Assembly: GCA_025055355.1 (NCBI GenBank)
Contig: JANWYM010000202.1
Location: 1 to 7,311 of the forward strand
From: Abditibacteriales bacterium
Lineage (GTDB): Bacteria; Armatimonadota; Abditibacteriia; Abditibacteriales; JANWYM01
Reading direction: 5' to 3'
Length of the DNA: 7,311 bases
In this document: positions 1 through 5,433 of the stretch, piece by piece
How the letters are laid out: each line of letters opens with the position of its first letter
Numbering within the stretch: the first letter of the stretch is position 1
Position numbers and translations under genes: made by a program
The notes under the pieces: generated by a model
The model's input: only the letters and a program-made list of their open reading frames with translations
Database searches by the model: none
Told to the model about the DNA's origin: nothing

Positions 1-110
1 ATCTTAAACCGCTGGTAGAGGTCGTCCAGCGGCGTGGCGGCGCGCGCGCAGTGTGGTAGGCTGAGGACGCCCAGCGACAGTAGCAATACGACCCATTGTG
101 GTCTCTTCAT
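1..110 (-). CDS. start of a secreted protein (3' part outside the window)
   Basis: Only the first 36 codons are visible, from the ATG at 110. The sequence MKRPQWVVLLLSLGVLSLP is a classical signal peptide: a basic n-region and a leucine-rich core. A likely signal peptidase I site follows at CARA/A, and the mature protein would begin ATPLDDLYQRFK. The cysteine in LPHC does not fit a lipobox well because His precedes it. GGAGG lies five bases upstream of the ATG. The family cannot be told from this much. It starts 127 bp after the channel ORF ends and is transcribed in the same direction. Confidence 0.7.
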   Translation of the reverse strand, partial: MKRPQWVVLLLSLGVLSLPHCARAATPLDDLYQRFK

Positions 111-115
111 GCTCG

Positions 116-120
116 CCTCC
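116..120 (-). promoter_or_regulatory. Shine-Dalgarno of the left-edge gene
   Basis: GGAGG on the minus strand, then CGAGC, then the ATG at 110. It fixes the start of the secreted protein. The gap from 121 to 237 has no promoter or terminator that I can defend. Confidence 0.6.
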
Positions 121-237
121 TTCCTACGTGGGATTCGACCAGAAGCGACGCAGTTACTGACACTTTTTTCCTCCCCCAAGGGAGTGGAAAATAACGACGG
201 GAACCGTGCACCCCTTGTCCCTATAGGCGGTAAACAA

Positions 238-1242
238 TTACGATGACTCTATGCTCCACTGTCCCTGCTCGAGGCGGGGATTATCCCAGGCAATGACCAG
301 CAGTTTATCCCCATCTTGAAGTTCACACCTTTGACGAGGATTTAGGAGGATCTCCTCACCTCGTTGCAGCCCGATCAGAATCGTCGGATTATGACCTTGG
401 CAGGAACGGAGGAGTGCTATACCAGCCTCAGCGAACGGTTTCCCTGTAAGGTGTTTTTCCCAGATGTCGGATGGGATATCTCCCTGAGTGCCTTCACAGG
501 AACTGCTCATCACATAGATCTCACAGGTATCCCTGCTGTAGGACAGGAGTTGCTGATATACCTCAGCAATTTGGGGGTTAAAGGCGGATTGAGCCAGCAG
601 CCCCACGCCGTAGTCCTCATGGCAAATCACTGTATCAGCGCCGGCATCACGGAGAAGTCCCATTTTGCGATGGTTCACTACCTCCGCACAAAGGCGCGGA
701 CGTTGGTTAGGGGGAACGCCTTTTTCCTGATACAGGCTGCGCAGCGCCAAAACGGTTAAAGTAGTTTTGGCATCGGGGTCTTCGGCTTTGTGGTCTGCTA
801 AGAGGATAACACTTTGAGCCTGGTGAGCCCCGATGCGCTCCAGCACCTTTTTGTCAAAGGTGTTGCCGCTGACAAACGTCACACCTTGTGATTCAAACTC
901 TATGGAGCGGGACGAATCTACCTTCTCTTCCGTCAGGACAGTAATGCCAGACCCGCCAAGTCCTGACTCAAACGCCCAGAAAATCTCGCGGACTATCTGC
1001 TCTGCTCGCGGGTTCCAGCCAATTATCAAAAATCCCCGTTTGGCGGTATTGGCTGTCACTTGAATCACCCCCGACGTATGGAGGAGAATCTCTGAGGCAA
1101 ACTGACCCGTGATGTAAGCCGCTATCAATAAGCCTGTAATCAGCATGACCACAGAGCCCATCCACCCCGTAGAAGTTACCGGGGCGCGGTCTTCCAAACC
1201 GCTGAACAGATACACTAAGATAGAGAGAGAGGACTGTTTCAA
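238..1242 (-). CDS. ion-channel pore fragment with MthK-like RCK (TrkA-N/TrkA-C) domain
   Basis: A 334-residue ORF starting at TTG 1242, more likely the back part of a broken fusion. Residues 1-26 look like a pore helix and filter (FSGLEDRAPVT, 13-23). Residues 27-52 are an inner transmembrane helix (MGSVVMLITGLLIAAYITGQ). An RCK N domain follows from about 70 (FLIIGWNPRAEQIVREI), through SVILLAD (144-150), to MGLLRDAGADTVI (194-206). A TrkA-C-like domain covers about 245-325 (NPTILIGLQRGEEILLNPRQ, then LQDGDKLLVIAW). RCK domains gate channels by cytoplasmic ligands, often Ca2+ or nucleotides. The dinucleotide loop is GWNP rather than GxGxxG, as in MthK and CASTOR-like proteins. The first channel helix (M1) is absent and no ribosome binding site lies at a proper distance from TTG 1242. 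Frame B is open back to about 1338 with no helix-like sequence. The stop is TAA at 238-240. Confidence 0.72.
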   Translation of the reverse strand: MKQSSLSILVYLFSGLEDRAPVTSTGWMGSVVMLITGLLIAAYITGQFASEILLHTSGVIQVTANTAKRGFLIIGWNPRAEQIVREIFWAFESGLGGSGITVLTEEKVDSSRSIEFESQGVTFVSGNTFDKKVLERIGAHQAQSVILLADHKAEDPDAKTTLTVLALRSLYQEKGVPPNQRPRLCAEVVNHRKMGLLRDAGADTVICHEDYGVGLLAQSAFNPQIAEVYQQLLSYSRDTCEIYVMSSSCEGTQGDIPSDIWEKHLTGKPFAEAGIALLRSCQGHNPTILIGLQRGEEILLNPRQRCELQDGDKLLVIAWDNPRLEQGQWSIESS

Positions 1243-1915
1243 GTTGGCGAAGGCGAGCCATCTCCTGCGTCCGGAAAGAGAGGAGTCGGAAGGAAGGGTC
1301 CGTGAGCAGAGCCGCCACTTGGGGGGTCGGGATATTATTCACGAAGACCCCACCGTGACTGCGTTGCTCCCGCAGTGCTTTGGCTGCTTCATCGGCTGAT
1401 TGCACTGGCACTTCTGCAAGGGGTTTGATCCGCAGTGTCTCAAGCAGTCGGGAGGCGGTGAAGTGAGTGCCGCTGCCTCTGCGTCCCAATGAGAGGGGAT
1501 GTCCAGAGAGTGCATCCAGCGTGTCTCCACGAAGGGCAGGCCCTGCGATAATTTGCACTGGCTCCTCCATCAGAACCAAGAGGCTACGCCATGGCCACTG
1601 CTCTGGGGGCTGCTTCAACCGACGGGATGTCCATCCTGCCACATCGTTTTGCGCCAGTGCTAAATGCACCCTCCCTTGGCGGAGCAATTCCAAATTCTCA
1701 AACGAACCTTTGCTCTTTAGCAACTTGATGCGCACGGACTTTGTATGGGATTCAACAGCGCGGCGGATAGCCTCCCCAATGATGTGATAAGTTCCCTCCG
1801 GGGTTCCAGTCGCCAGACGTAGTTCGGTCTGTGCTTGAGCCGACACCGCCCCGACCAGGATGGCAACGGTCGAATCCGTTAACCAGACTTTACGTATCCC
1901 CGTGCGACTTCTCAT
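968..1915 (-). CDS. TAXI-type solute-binding domain, N-terminal part, frameshifted at its 3' end
   Basis: The first ~225 of 315 residues match a TAXI (TRAP-associated extracytoplasmic) binding protein. A basic start and hydrophobic stretch ending AQAQ (signal peptide, cleavage near 28-29) lead to LRLATGTPEGTYHIIGEAIR (32-51), GSFENLELLRQGRVHLALAQ (70-89), NDVAGW (90-95), GRRGSGTHFTASRLLE (144-159) and FVNNIPTPQVAALLTDP (191-207). Such domains bind small organic anions outside the cytoplasmic membrane. After about residue 225 the reading frame enters DNA that encodes the channel pore in another frame, so the last ~90 residues are meaningless. Family members need about 100 more residues for the second lobe, so the domain is incomplete. 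The ATG at 1915 lacks a clear ribosome binding site. Together with the next ORF this is most likely the front of one broken fusion gene; a sequencing error could also explain the frame change. Confidence 0.65.
   Translation of the reverse strand: MRSRTGIRKVWLTDSTVAILVGAVSAQAQTELRLATGTPEGTYHIIGEAIRRAVESHTKSVRIKLLKSKGSFENLELLRQGRVHLALAQNDVAGWTSRRLKQPPEQWPWRSLLVLMEEPVQIIAGPALRGDTLDALSGHPLSLGRRGSGTHFTASRLLETLRIKPLAEVPVQSADEAAKALREQRSHGGVFVNNIPTPQVAALLTDPSFRLLSFRTQEMARLRQLETVLSLYLSVSVQRFGRPRPGNFYGVDGLCGHADYRLIDSGLHHGSVCLRDSPPYVGGDSSDSQYRQTGIFDNWLEPASRADSPRDFLGV
1222..1231 (-). repeat. (CT)5 slippage tract at the frame change
   Basis: Five CT units on the minus strand lie where the TAXI frame gives way to the channel frame. 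Moving from the first frame to the second needs one base removed or two added. Adding a single CT unit does exactly this and yields LETVLSLSILVYLFSGLED, a sensible pore helix. Loss of one unit by replication slippage, or a sequencing error, is therefore a simple explanation. Confidence 0.5.
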
Positions 1916-1951
1916 TGCAGGACGAGGGACGGAGAATGGATTCTGCTGCTT

Positions 1952-1979
1952 CCCTTTTCCATTTTCCGTCTTTCATTTT
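1952..1979. repeat. short heptamer tract, CCATTTT type
   Basis: Four imperfect 7-nt units on the plus strand: CCCTTTT, CCATTTT, CCGTCTT, TCATTTT. They give a pyrimidine-rich plus strand in the leader of the TAXI gene. With only four units this could be chance, but the same 7-nt period appears in the Clp linker. Confidence 0.3.
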
Positions 1980-1993
1980 TCCCCTGTTCGATG

Positions 1994-2036
1994 GGGGGCG
2001 TGCCTACCTAAGGGGGGTCGTTGTGGGCACGCCCCC
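1994..2036. repeat. 11-bp perfect inverted repeat (hairpin) downstream of the operon
   Basis: GGGGGCGTGCC (1994-2004) and GGCACGCCCCC (2026-2036) are exact reverse complements separated by 21 nt. The stem is very GC-rich and lies just downstream of the five-gene operon, before the TAXI gene. No U-tract follows on the minus strand, so it is not a standard intrinsic terminator. A dispersed palindromic (REP-like) element or an mRNA 3'-end stabiliser is as likely. The pairing is certain; the function is not. Confidence 0.5.
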
Positions 2037-2037
2037 A

Positions 2038-2052
2038 GCAGGACAATCCTGC
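2038..2052. repeat. short perfect inverted repeat after the YbjN stop
   Basis: GCAGGA, CAA, TCCTGC: a 6-bp stem with a 3-nt loop, lying four bases beyond the YbjN stop codon. It has no T-run on either side. It may be part of the larger hairpin unit next to it, forming a 3' structure that protects the mRNA or slows polymerase. Confidence 0.45.
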
Positions 2053-2056
2053 CACA

Positions 2057-2500
2057 TCAGGCCATCCTTTCCAGCGCCCGCTGCCCGCCCCAGCGGGCAA
2101 CGATTTGGTCGTCGTAGTGGTCCGCAATCATCACTACTGTCATGACCGAAGCCTTCAACTCGTTCTTATCGCAGGTGGAACCGACGATGGTATGCTCAAA
2201 GAAGATGTCGTCATCGCTGTCTACCCCAAACGCCCCGAAGCGCATGTCGGCATTTTCGCGCAAGAGAAAGTACATCAAATCGGGCGTCAGTTCCGCGCCC
2301 GTGACCACATACGCCCGCGTGCAGAGGACAGCGTCATCATCGCCCCAAGGGTAGACTACCACCTGTGCCACAGCGGAGCCGACGAAGACTCCAATGGCGG
2401 GTATATCGTCGCGCGCTATGGCAAACTCTCCAAACAACTCTTTCATCCAGGGCAGAACTTTCTCGTAGCAGGCTCGCTGCGCTTGGGTTTCGAACTCCAT
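2057..2500 (-). CDS. YbjN/DUF1821 family protein (type III secretion chaperone-like fold)
   Basis: A 147-residue protein, near the usual length of about 150 for DUF1821/YbjN proteins. These have a fold like the small dimeric chaperones of type III secretion and are thought to bind peptides or unfolded segments; no enzyme activity is known. Family-like blocks are YEKVLPWMKELFGE (12-25), VVVYPWGDDDAVLCTRAYV (47-65), GAELTPDLMYFLLREN (68-83), MRFGAFGVD (86-94), DIFFEHTIVGSTC (97-109) and ADHYDDQIVARWGG (126-139). It is acidic with no signal peptide, so cytoplasmic. The ATG at 2500 has AAGGAG nine bases upstream, lying inside the last codons of the Clp-like gene 2 nt away, so the two should be made together. 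A chaperone-fold protein directly behind an unfoldase suggests a substrate adaptor; that role is inferred. Confidence 0.85.
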   Translation of the reverse strand: MEFETQAQRACYEKVLPWMKELFGEFAIARDDIPAIGVFVGSAVAQVVVYPWGDDDAVLCTRAYVVTGAELTPDLMYFLLRENADMRFGAFGVDSDDDIFFEHTIVGSTCDKNELKASVMTVVMIADHYDDQIVARWGGQRALERMA

Positions 2501-2502
2501 CG

Positions 2503-4665
2503 TTAATCTCTCCTTTCTTCTTTCTCCCGTTCGACGTGAATAAGGCCCTCTCCGACTCTGATAAGCAATCTCACCTCCTGGTCGCTCGTTGGGGGCAGGT
2601 GTGGGATGAGGAGAGGGCTGAACTGTTCATCCACGAACCGCTCCCAGTCGCGTTGATTGGCAAGGGTGCTCTGCTGGGTGAGAAGCCATTGGATGAACCC
2701 CTCGTCCCATCGCAGATGCACGCCCTGCTTGCGGTAGCGTTCCGAGAGATCGGAGAGCAGAGCGGCGCAGGATAAGCCGCCTCCGTGCACGCATACAAGG
2801 TCACAGTGAGCGACGAACTCTTCTCCCAGCACCTTAGCGGCGGCTTGGCGCGCACTCTCGGCGGAGACAGTCTCTGCTTGGCGAAACCCCAGCGGGCGTT
2901 GCGACGCTGGCTCAATCTCTGCCGTCAACAGCACCACCGCGTCGCTCAAGTAAATCCGCTTGCCGCGCCCATCCGTCAGAAATCCCTCCGCCAGCGCCTG
3001 CTGCAGCACCTCGCGCACCTGGGGATGACAAGCGTGGAGGTTCTCCCCGCGCAGCACGCACCAGGGCATCTGCACGACGCGGTGAATGGGAAGAGCATCT
3101 CTGTAGCCGACGTAACCGGGCGGGGCGCCGACCAGCATCGTTACGTCCTCAGGATGAGTGAAGCGGCTGAAGTCTATGGTGACCACCCGCTCCGCGGCAC
3201 CGAAGAGCGACGCGGCGATGACCCCTGCCAACACCTCACTGCTGGCAGCTGCCTCCCCGATAAGCAGCACCACCGCGTTGGGACGCGCCGGGCGCACGTC
3301 CAGACCGCGTAGGGTCACTGCCAGACGGTTCAACAGCGTGTCCCTATCCTCCTCTGTCATCAAGGCGCGTTCGGAGAGTTGTTGTCTCAGGGCGCTCAAC
3401 CGCTCCCCCAGCGCCAGCGGCATGCCCACCATCCGCCGCGCCACCGTTGCGGCATCTTCCTGTTCCACAACCGTTTTGCCCTGCGCAATCGCGTAGGCAA
3501 CGCACTGCTCCAGCAGGTCCACTGCCTTGTCGGGAAAATAGCGGTTGCGGAGAAACTGTTGAGCGAACTCCACCAACCAGCGCAGGATCGCATCGGACAC
3601 CTGCACGTTGCGCAGGCGCGCCAACTCATCGCGCAGGGTAGAAAGGACTTTGAGCGTCTGCTCGGCGGTCAACTCCTGCACACGGATCGGCTGGAAGCGG
3701 CGCTCCAAAGCCGCATCGGGTTCGATGAAGCGGCGATACTCGTCATCGGTAGTGGCAGCGATGCACGCCAGGTCGCCGCGCGCTAAGGCGGGTTTGAGCA
3801 GACTCGCCACATCCCCCGTGCCTTCGTGCCCCCCTGCGCCAATCATCGAGTGGACCTCATCAATGAAAAGGATAATCCCCTCCTGACTCGCCTCCGCCAG
3901 CAGGGCTTTCATGCGCTTCTCTAACTCACCCCACACACTCGCACCAGCGACCAGGGTGGACGGCTGCACCGCCAGCACGCGCGCCCCGCGCAGGGCGTCA
4001 GGCACCTCACCCCGCACGATGCGCTGCGCCAGCCCTTCTGCGATTGCCGTCTTGCCCACGCCCGCTGGACCGACGAGGCAAGGATTACGTTTGGTGCGGC
4101 GGCAGAGAGTCTCAATGACCAGTTGCATCTCCTCCTCGCGCCCGACGAAGGGGCTGAGTTTTCCTTCCTGCGCCGCGTGGGTCAGGTCGCGACCGAACCG
4201 GTTCAGAGTCGGCGTGGGACGCGGGGAGCGGGAGGTGGGTTGCGGGTCAAGGGGTGAGGGTCGAGAACTGGCGGCTGGGGGCTGGTGACTGACGGCGGGC
4301 GGCTGCTCAGTGAGGGCATAGCCGGCGGCAGTCAGGATGACGGCGGCGAGGTCGCGCTCACTGGCTTGCGATTTGCCGCGCGCCTGCGCGCGCGCCACCG
4401 CTTGGCGCACCAGACTCTCCTGGTCCAACGTATCGCCTACGTTGCCCCGACGCATCTGCTCACGCAGGTAATGTTGCAGCGACGCCGCCTCCAGCCCCTG
4501 CGCCATCTCCTCTGCCATCGCCCCGTGGCGCTCCACCAGCGCCAGCAGCCAATGGTGCACGCCCAACTGTGCGTGCTTCCCTTCCTGCTGCTTCCGCGCT
4601 GCCCCCTCCACTAATCGCTGCGCCCCCGATGTTAGGGCTTGAGGAACGTCGTTATCTTTCGGCAT
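2503..4665 (-). CDS. ClpA/ClpC-like AAA+ unfoldase with an inactivated second ATPase domain
   Basis: A 720-residue Hsp100 protein. A Clp N domain (about 8-118) precedes a Pro/Ser linker (about 119-154). The first AAA+ domain is intact: FGRDLT (157-162), Walker A GPAGVGKT (199-206), Walker B IILFIDE (264-270), sensor-1 region IAATTDDEY (302-310), arginine fingers R322/R323 in ALERRFQ, and YFPDKAVDLL. No ClpB-type coiled-coil middle domain is present. The second domain keeps the fold and the loop GAPPGYVGY (513-521) but has lost its catalytic motifs. Walker A reads GEAAASSE (470-477), the Walker B acidic pair reads EN (541-542), the sensor-1 Asn is Glu583, and the arginine-finger position is His620. 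A candidate ClpP-docking tripeptide, LGF, is at 592-594. The protein should hydrolyse ATP in one ring and remodel or unfold proteins. Its start overlaps the preceding gene by 14 nt with AGAGGA nine bases upstream, and it ends 2 nt before the YbjN gene. Confidence 0.9.
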   Translation of the reverse strand: MPKDNDVPQALTSGAQRLVEGAARKQQEGKHAQLGVHHWLLALVERHGAMAEEMAQGLEAASLQHYLREQMRRGNVGDTLDQESLVRQAVARAQARGKSQASERDLAAVILTAAGYALTEQPPAVSHQPPAASSRPSPLDPQPTSRSPRPTPTLNRFGRDLTHAAQEGKLSPFVGREEEMQLVIETLCRRTKRNPCLVGPAGVGKTAIAEGLAQRIVRGEVPDALRGARVLAVQPSTLVAGASVWGELEKRMKALLAEASQEGIILFIDEVHSMIGAGGHEGTGDVASLLKPALARGDLACIAATTDDEYRRFIEPDAALERRFQPIRVQELTAEQTLKVLSTLRDELARLRNVQVSDAILRWLVEFAQQFLRNRYFPDKAVDLLEQCVAYAIAQGKTVVEQEDAATVARRMVGMPLALGERLSALRQQLSERALMTEEDRDTLLNRLAVTLRGLDVRPARPNAVVLLIGEAAASSEVLAGVIAASLFGAAERVVTIDFSRFTHPEDVTMLVGAPPGYVGYRDALPIHRVVQMPWCVLRGENLHACHPQVREVLQQALAEGFLTDGRGKRIYLSDAVVLLTAEIEPASQRPLGFRQAETVSAESARQAAAKVLGEEFVAHCDLVCVHGGGLSCAALLSDLSERYRKQGVHLRWDEGFIQWLLTQQSTLANQRDWERFVDEQFSPLLIPHLPPTSDQEVRLLIRVGEGLIHVEREKEERRD
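4208..4291 (-). repeat. imperfect heptanucleotide tandem repeat encoding the Clp linker
   Basis: Read on the minus strand, this stretch divides into twelve 7-nt units: CAGTCAC, CAGCCCC, CAGCCGC, CAGTTCT, CGACCCT, CACCCCT, TGACCCG, CAACCCA, CCTCCCG, CTCCCCG, CGTCCCA, CGCCGAC. Position 1 is C in 11 of 12 units, and positions 4 and 5 are each C in 10 of 12. Seven is not a multiple of three, so the encoded residues (about 125-153, rich in Pro, Ser and Arg) show no matching amino-acid repeat. It resembles the short tandem heptamers known in cyanobacterial genomes. Confidence 0.55.
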
Positions 4666-5299
4666 CGGTCTTCATCCTCTCGTGAGGTTCTAAGACACTG
4701 CCCTGATGAGGCAAGGATCTCGCACCCTCAGGCTCAGCGCTCAACCATTCGTTGACCCCGCTGTCCATGAACGGCTCCCGCCAGACACGCGGACGGTCTG
4801 CCGAGTTAGCCAGAGCCTTCGGCAACTCCGTGAGATAAATGTTCGCCGTGTAATGAAGATACCATTCCTGTTTATGTTCATCTTGATTCAGTATGGGCGC
4901 TGACACCTCAACTTGCGCGGCAACGAATTTGAGTTGCTCATTATGAGCCATCTGCATACCGATTTGTTGCGCCAGCGCACGGATATCACCTTCGGCGGTC
5001 AGGTGCGCCTTTTCACAGCGCATTACTTCCTTGCCCTCGTAATAAAAGTGGACCGTCAAGCGGTTGGGCAGATACTCCTCCCACTCTGCACGTTTTTGCC
5101 CATACCAAACGAACGCGGCGACGCCTAAAGTCAGCACCGCGAGCAACGGCTCAAACCAATTCCACCACTCGGTGCCCCAGATGAGCAAGATCGTGATACC
5201 TACGACGGCTGAAACAGCGATGCCGACGACTTGCACTTTGACCTTTTGCCAGGCAAACTGCCAGAATCCCAGGGTCTTCTGCGGCGGCTGTGAGTTCAT
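4652..5299 (-). CDS. two-helix membrane protein with a cytoplasmic domain, unknown function
   Basis: A 215-residue protein I do not recognise. A short basic N-terminus is followed by two hydrophobic helices, about residues 23-42 (VVGIAVSAVVGITILLIWG) and 48-67 (PLLAVLTLGVAAFVWYG). These are separated by a tight Trp-rich turn (TEWWNWFE). The charges (K8, K19, K21; then QKRAEWEE after helix 2) place both termini in the cytoplasm. Residues 78-165 look like an alternating strand/helix domain (LTVHFYYEGKEVMRCEKAHL, then EGDIRALAQQIG, then EQLKFVAAQVEVSAP and WYLHYTANIYLTELP). The last 50 residues are polar and probably disordered. The start at 5299 has GGAGGGGGG seven bases upstream. The gene overlaps the 45-aa ORF by 4 nt and the Clp-like gene by 14 nt. 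From context it may tether the RAMP/Clp products to the membrane; this is inference only. Confidence 0.75.
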   Translation of the reverse strand: MNSQPPQKTLGFWQFAWQKVKVQVVGIAVSAVVGITILLIWGTEWWNWFEPLLAVLTLGVAAFVWYGQKRAEWEEYLPNRLTVHFYYEGKEVMRCEKAHLTAEGDIRALAQQIGMQMAHNEQLKFVAAQVEVSAPILNQDEHKQEWYLHYTANIYLTELPKALANSADRPRVWREPFMDSGVNEWLSAEPEGARSLPHQGSVLEPHERMKTDAER

Positions 5300-5433
5300 G
5301 GTCTGACCCCCCTCCGTTTTTGATCCTGTCGGGCGCGACGCCCAGCCTCCGGCAAATTCAGGATTTGGGCGACCGCAAACTGGGGGAATGTGAACAAGGA
5401 TAAATTGGTGAGGGAGAAGTCAAGAAGGGTCAT
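5296..5433 (-). CDS. small 45-aa ORF between the RAMP gene and the membrane-protein gene
   Basis: This is a 45-codon ORF of unknown family. Its ATG (5433-5431) overlaps the RAMP stop as ATGA. Its TGA (5298-5296) overlaps the ATG of the next gene, again as ATGA. A strong Shine-Dalgarno, GGAAGGAG, sits seven bases upstream of the start. The protein begins MTLLDFSLTNLSLFTF, an amphipathic to hydrophobic stretch through about residue 27. It ends in a very basic tail, RRARQDQKRRGVRP. No cysteines, signal peptide or known motif is seen. The exact tiling and the ribosome binding site argue that it is translated. The stretch could alternatively serve as a coupling spacer. It might bind membrane or nucleic acid, but that is a guess from composition. 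Confidence 0.6.
   Translation of the reverse strand: MTLLDFSLTNLSLFTFPQFAVAQILNLPEAGRRARQDQKRRGVRP
5307..5315 (-). promoter_or_regulatory. Shine-Dalgarno of the membrane-protein gene
   Basis: GGAGGGGGG on the minus strand, seven bases before the ATG at 5299. It is embedded in the last codons of the 45-aa ORF, which supports translational coupling and fixes this start. Confidence 0.6.

Larger units (their letters stand above)
1916..2056. other. intergenic region between the YbjN stop and the TAXI-domain start
   Basis: This 141-bp gap holds the two inverted repeats near the YbjN end and the purine-rich (minus strand) heptamer tract near the TAXI gene. I see no convincing -35/-10 pair and no clear Shine-Dalgarno before the ATG at 1915. 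If the left genes have their own promoter, it must be here. Confidence 0.4.

Noticed and set aside
38..48. Lipobox at LPHC making the left-edge protein a lipoprotein
   Set aside because: His at the -1 position does not fit the lipobox, and an ARA/A signal peptidase I site follows directly.
163..192. Hairpin CTCCC-CCAA-GGGAG as an intrinsic terminator between the channel ORF and the left-edge gene
   Set aside because: The T-run lies before and the A-run after the stem on the plus strand, and neither strand has T residues following the stem, so it does not fit a terminator in either direction.
34..246. Plus-strand 70-aa ORF at the left edge
   Set aside because: It is antisense to a signal-peptide gene with a good ribosome binding site, has none itself, and shows no recognisable motif.
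968..1221. The last ~90 codons of the TAXI frame as a genuine domain
   Set aside because: The same DNA in the other frame encodes the recognisable pore, helix and RCK start; the TAXI-frame residues are Arg/Gly-rich and resemble no second lobe.
1952..2036. A CRISPR array or leader in the intergenic gap
   Set aside because: The inverted repeats occur once each with no regular repeat-spacer pattern anywhere in the window.
2785..4614. Several plus-strand open frames opposite the Clp-like gene
   Set aside because: They are antisense to a strongly conserved coding frame, show no family motifs, and are typical of shadows in GC-rich genes.
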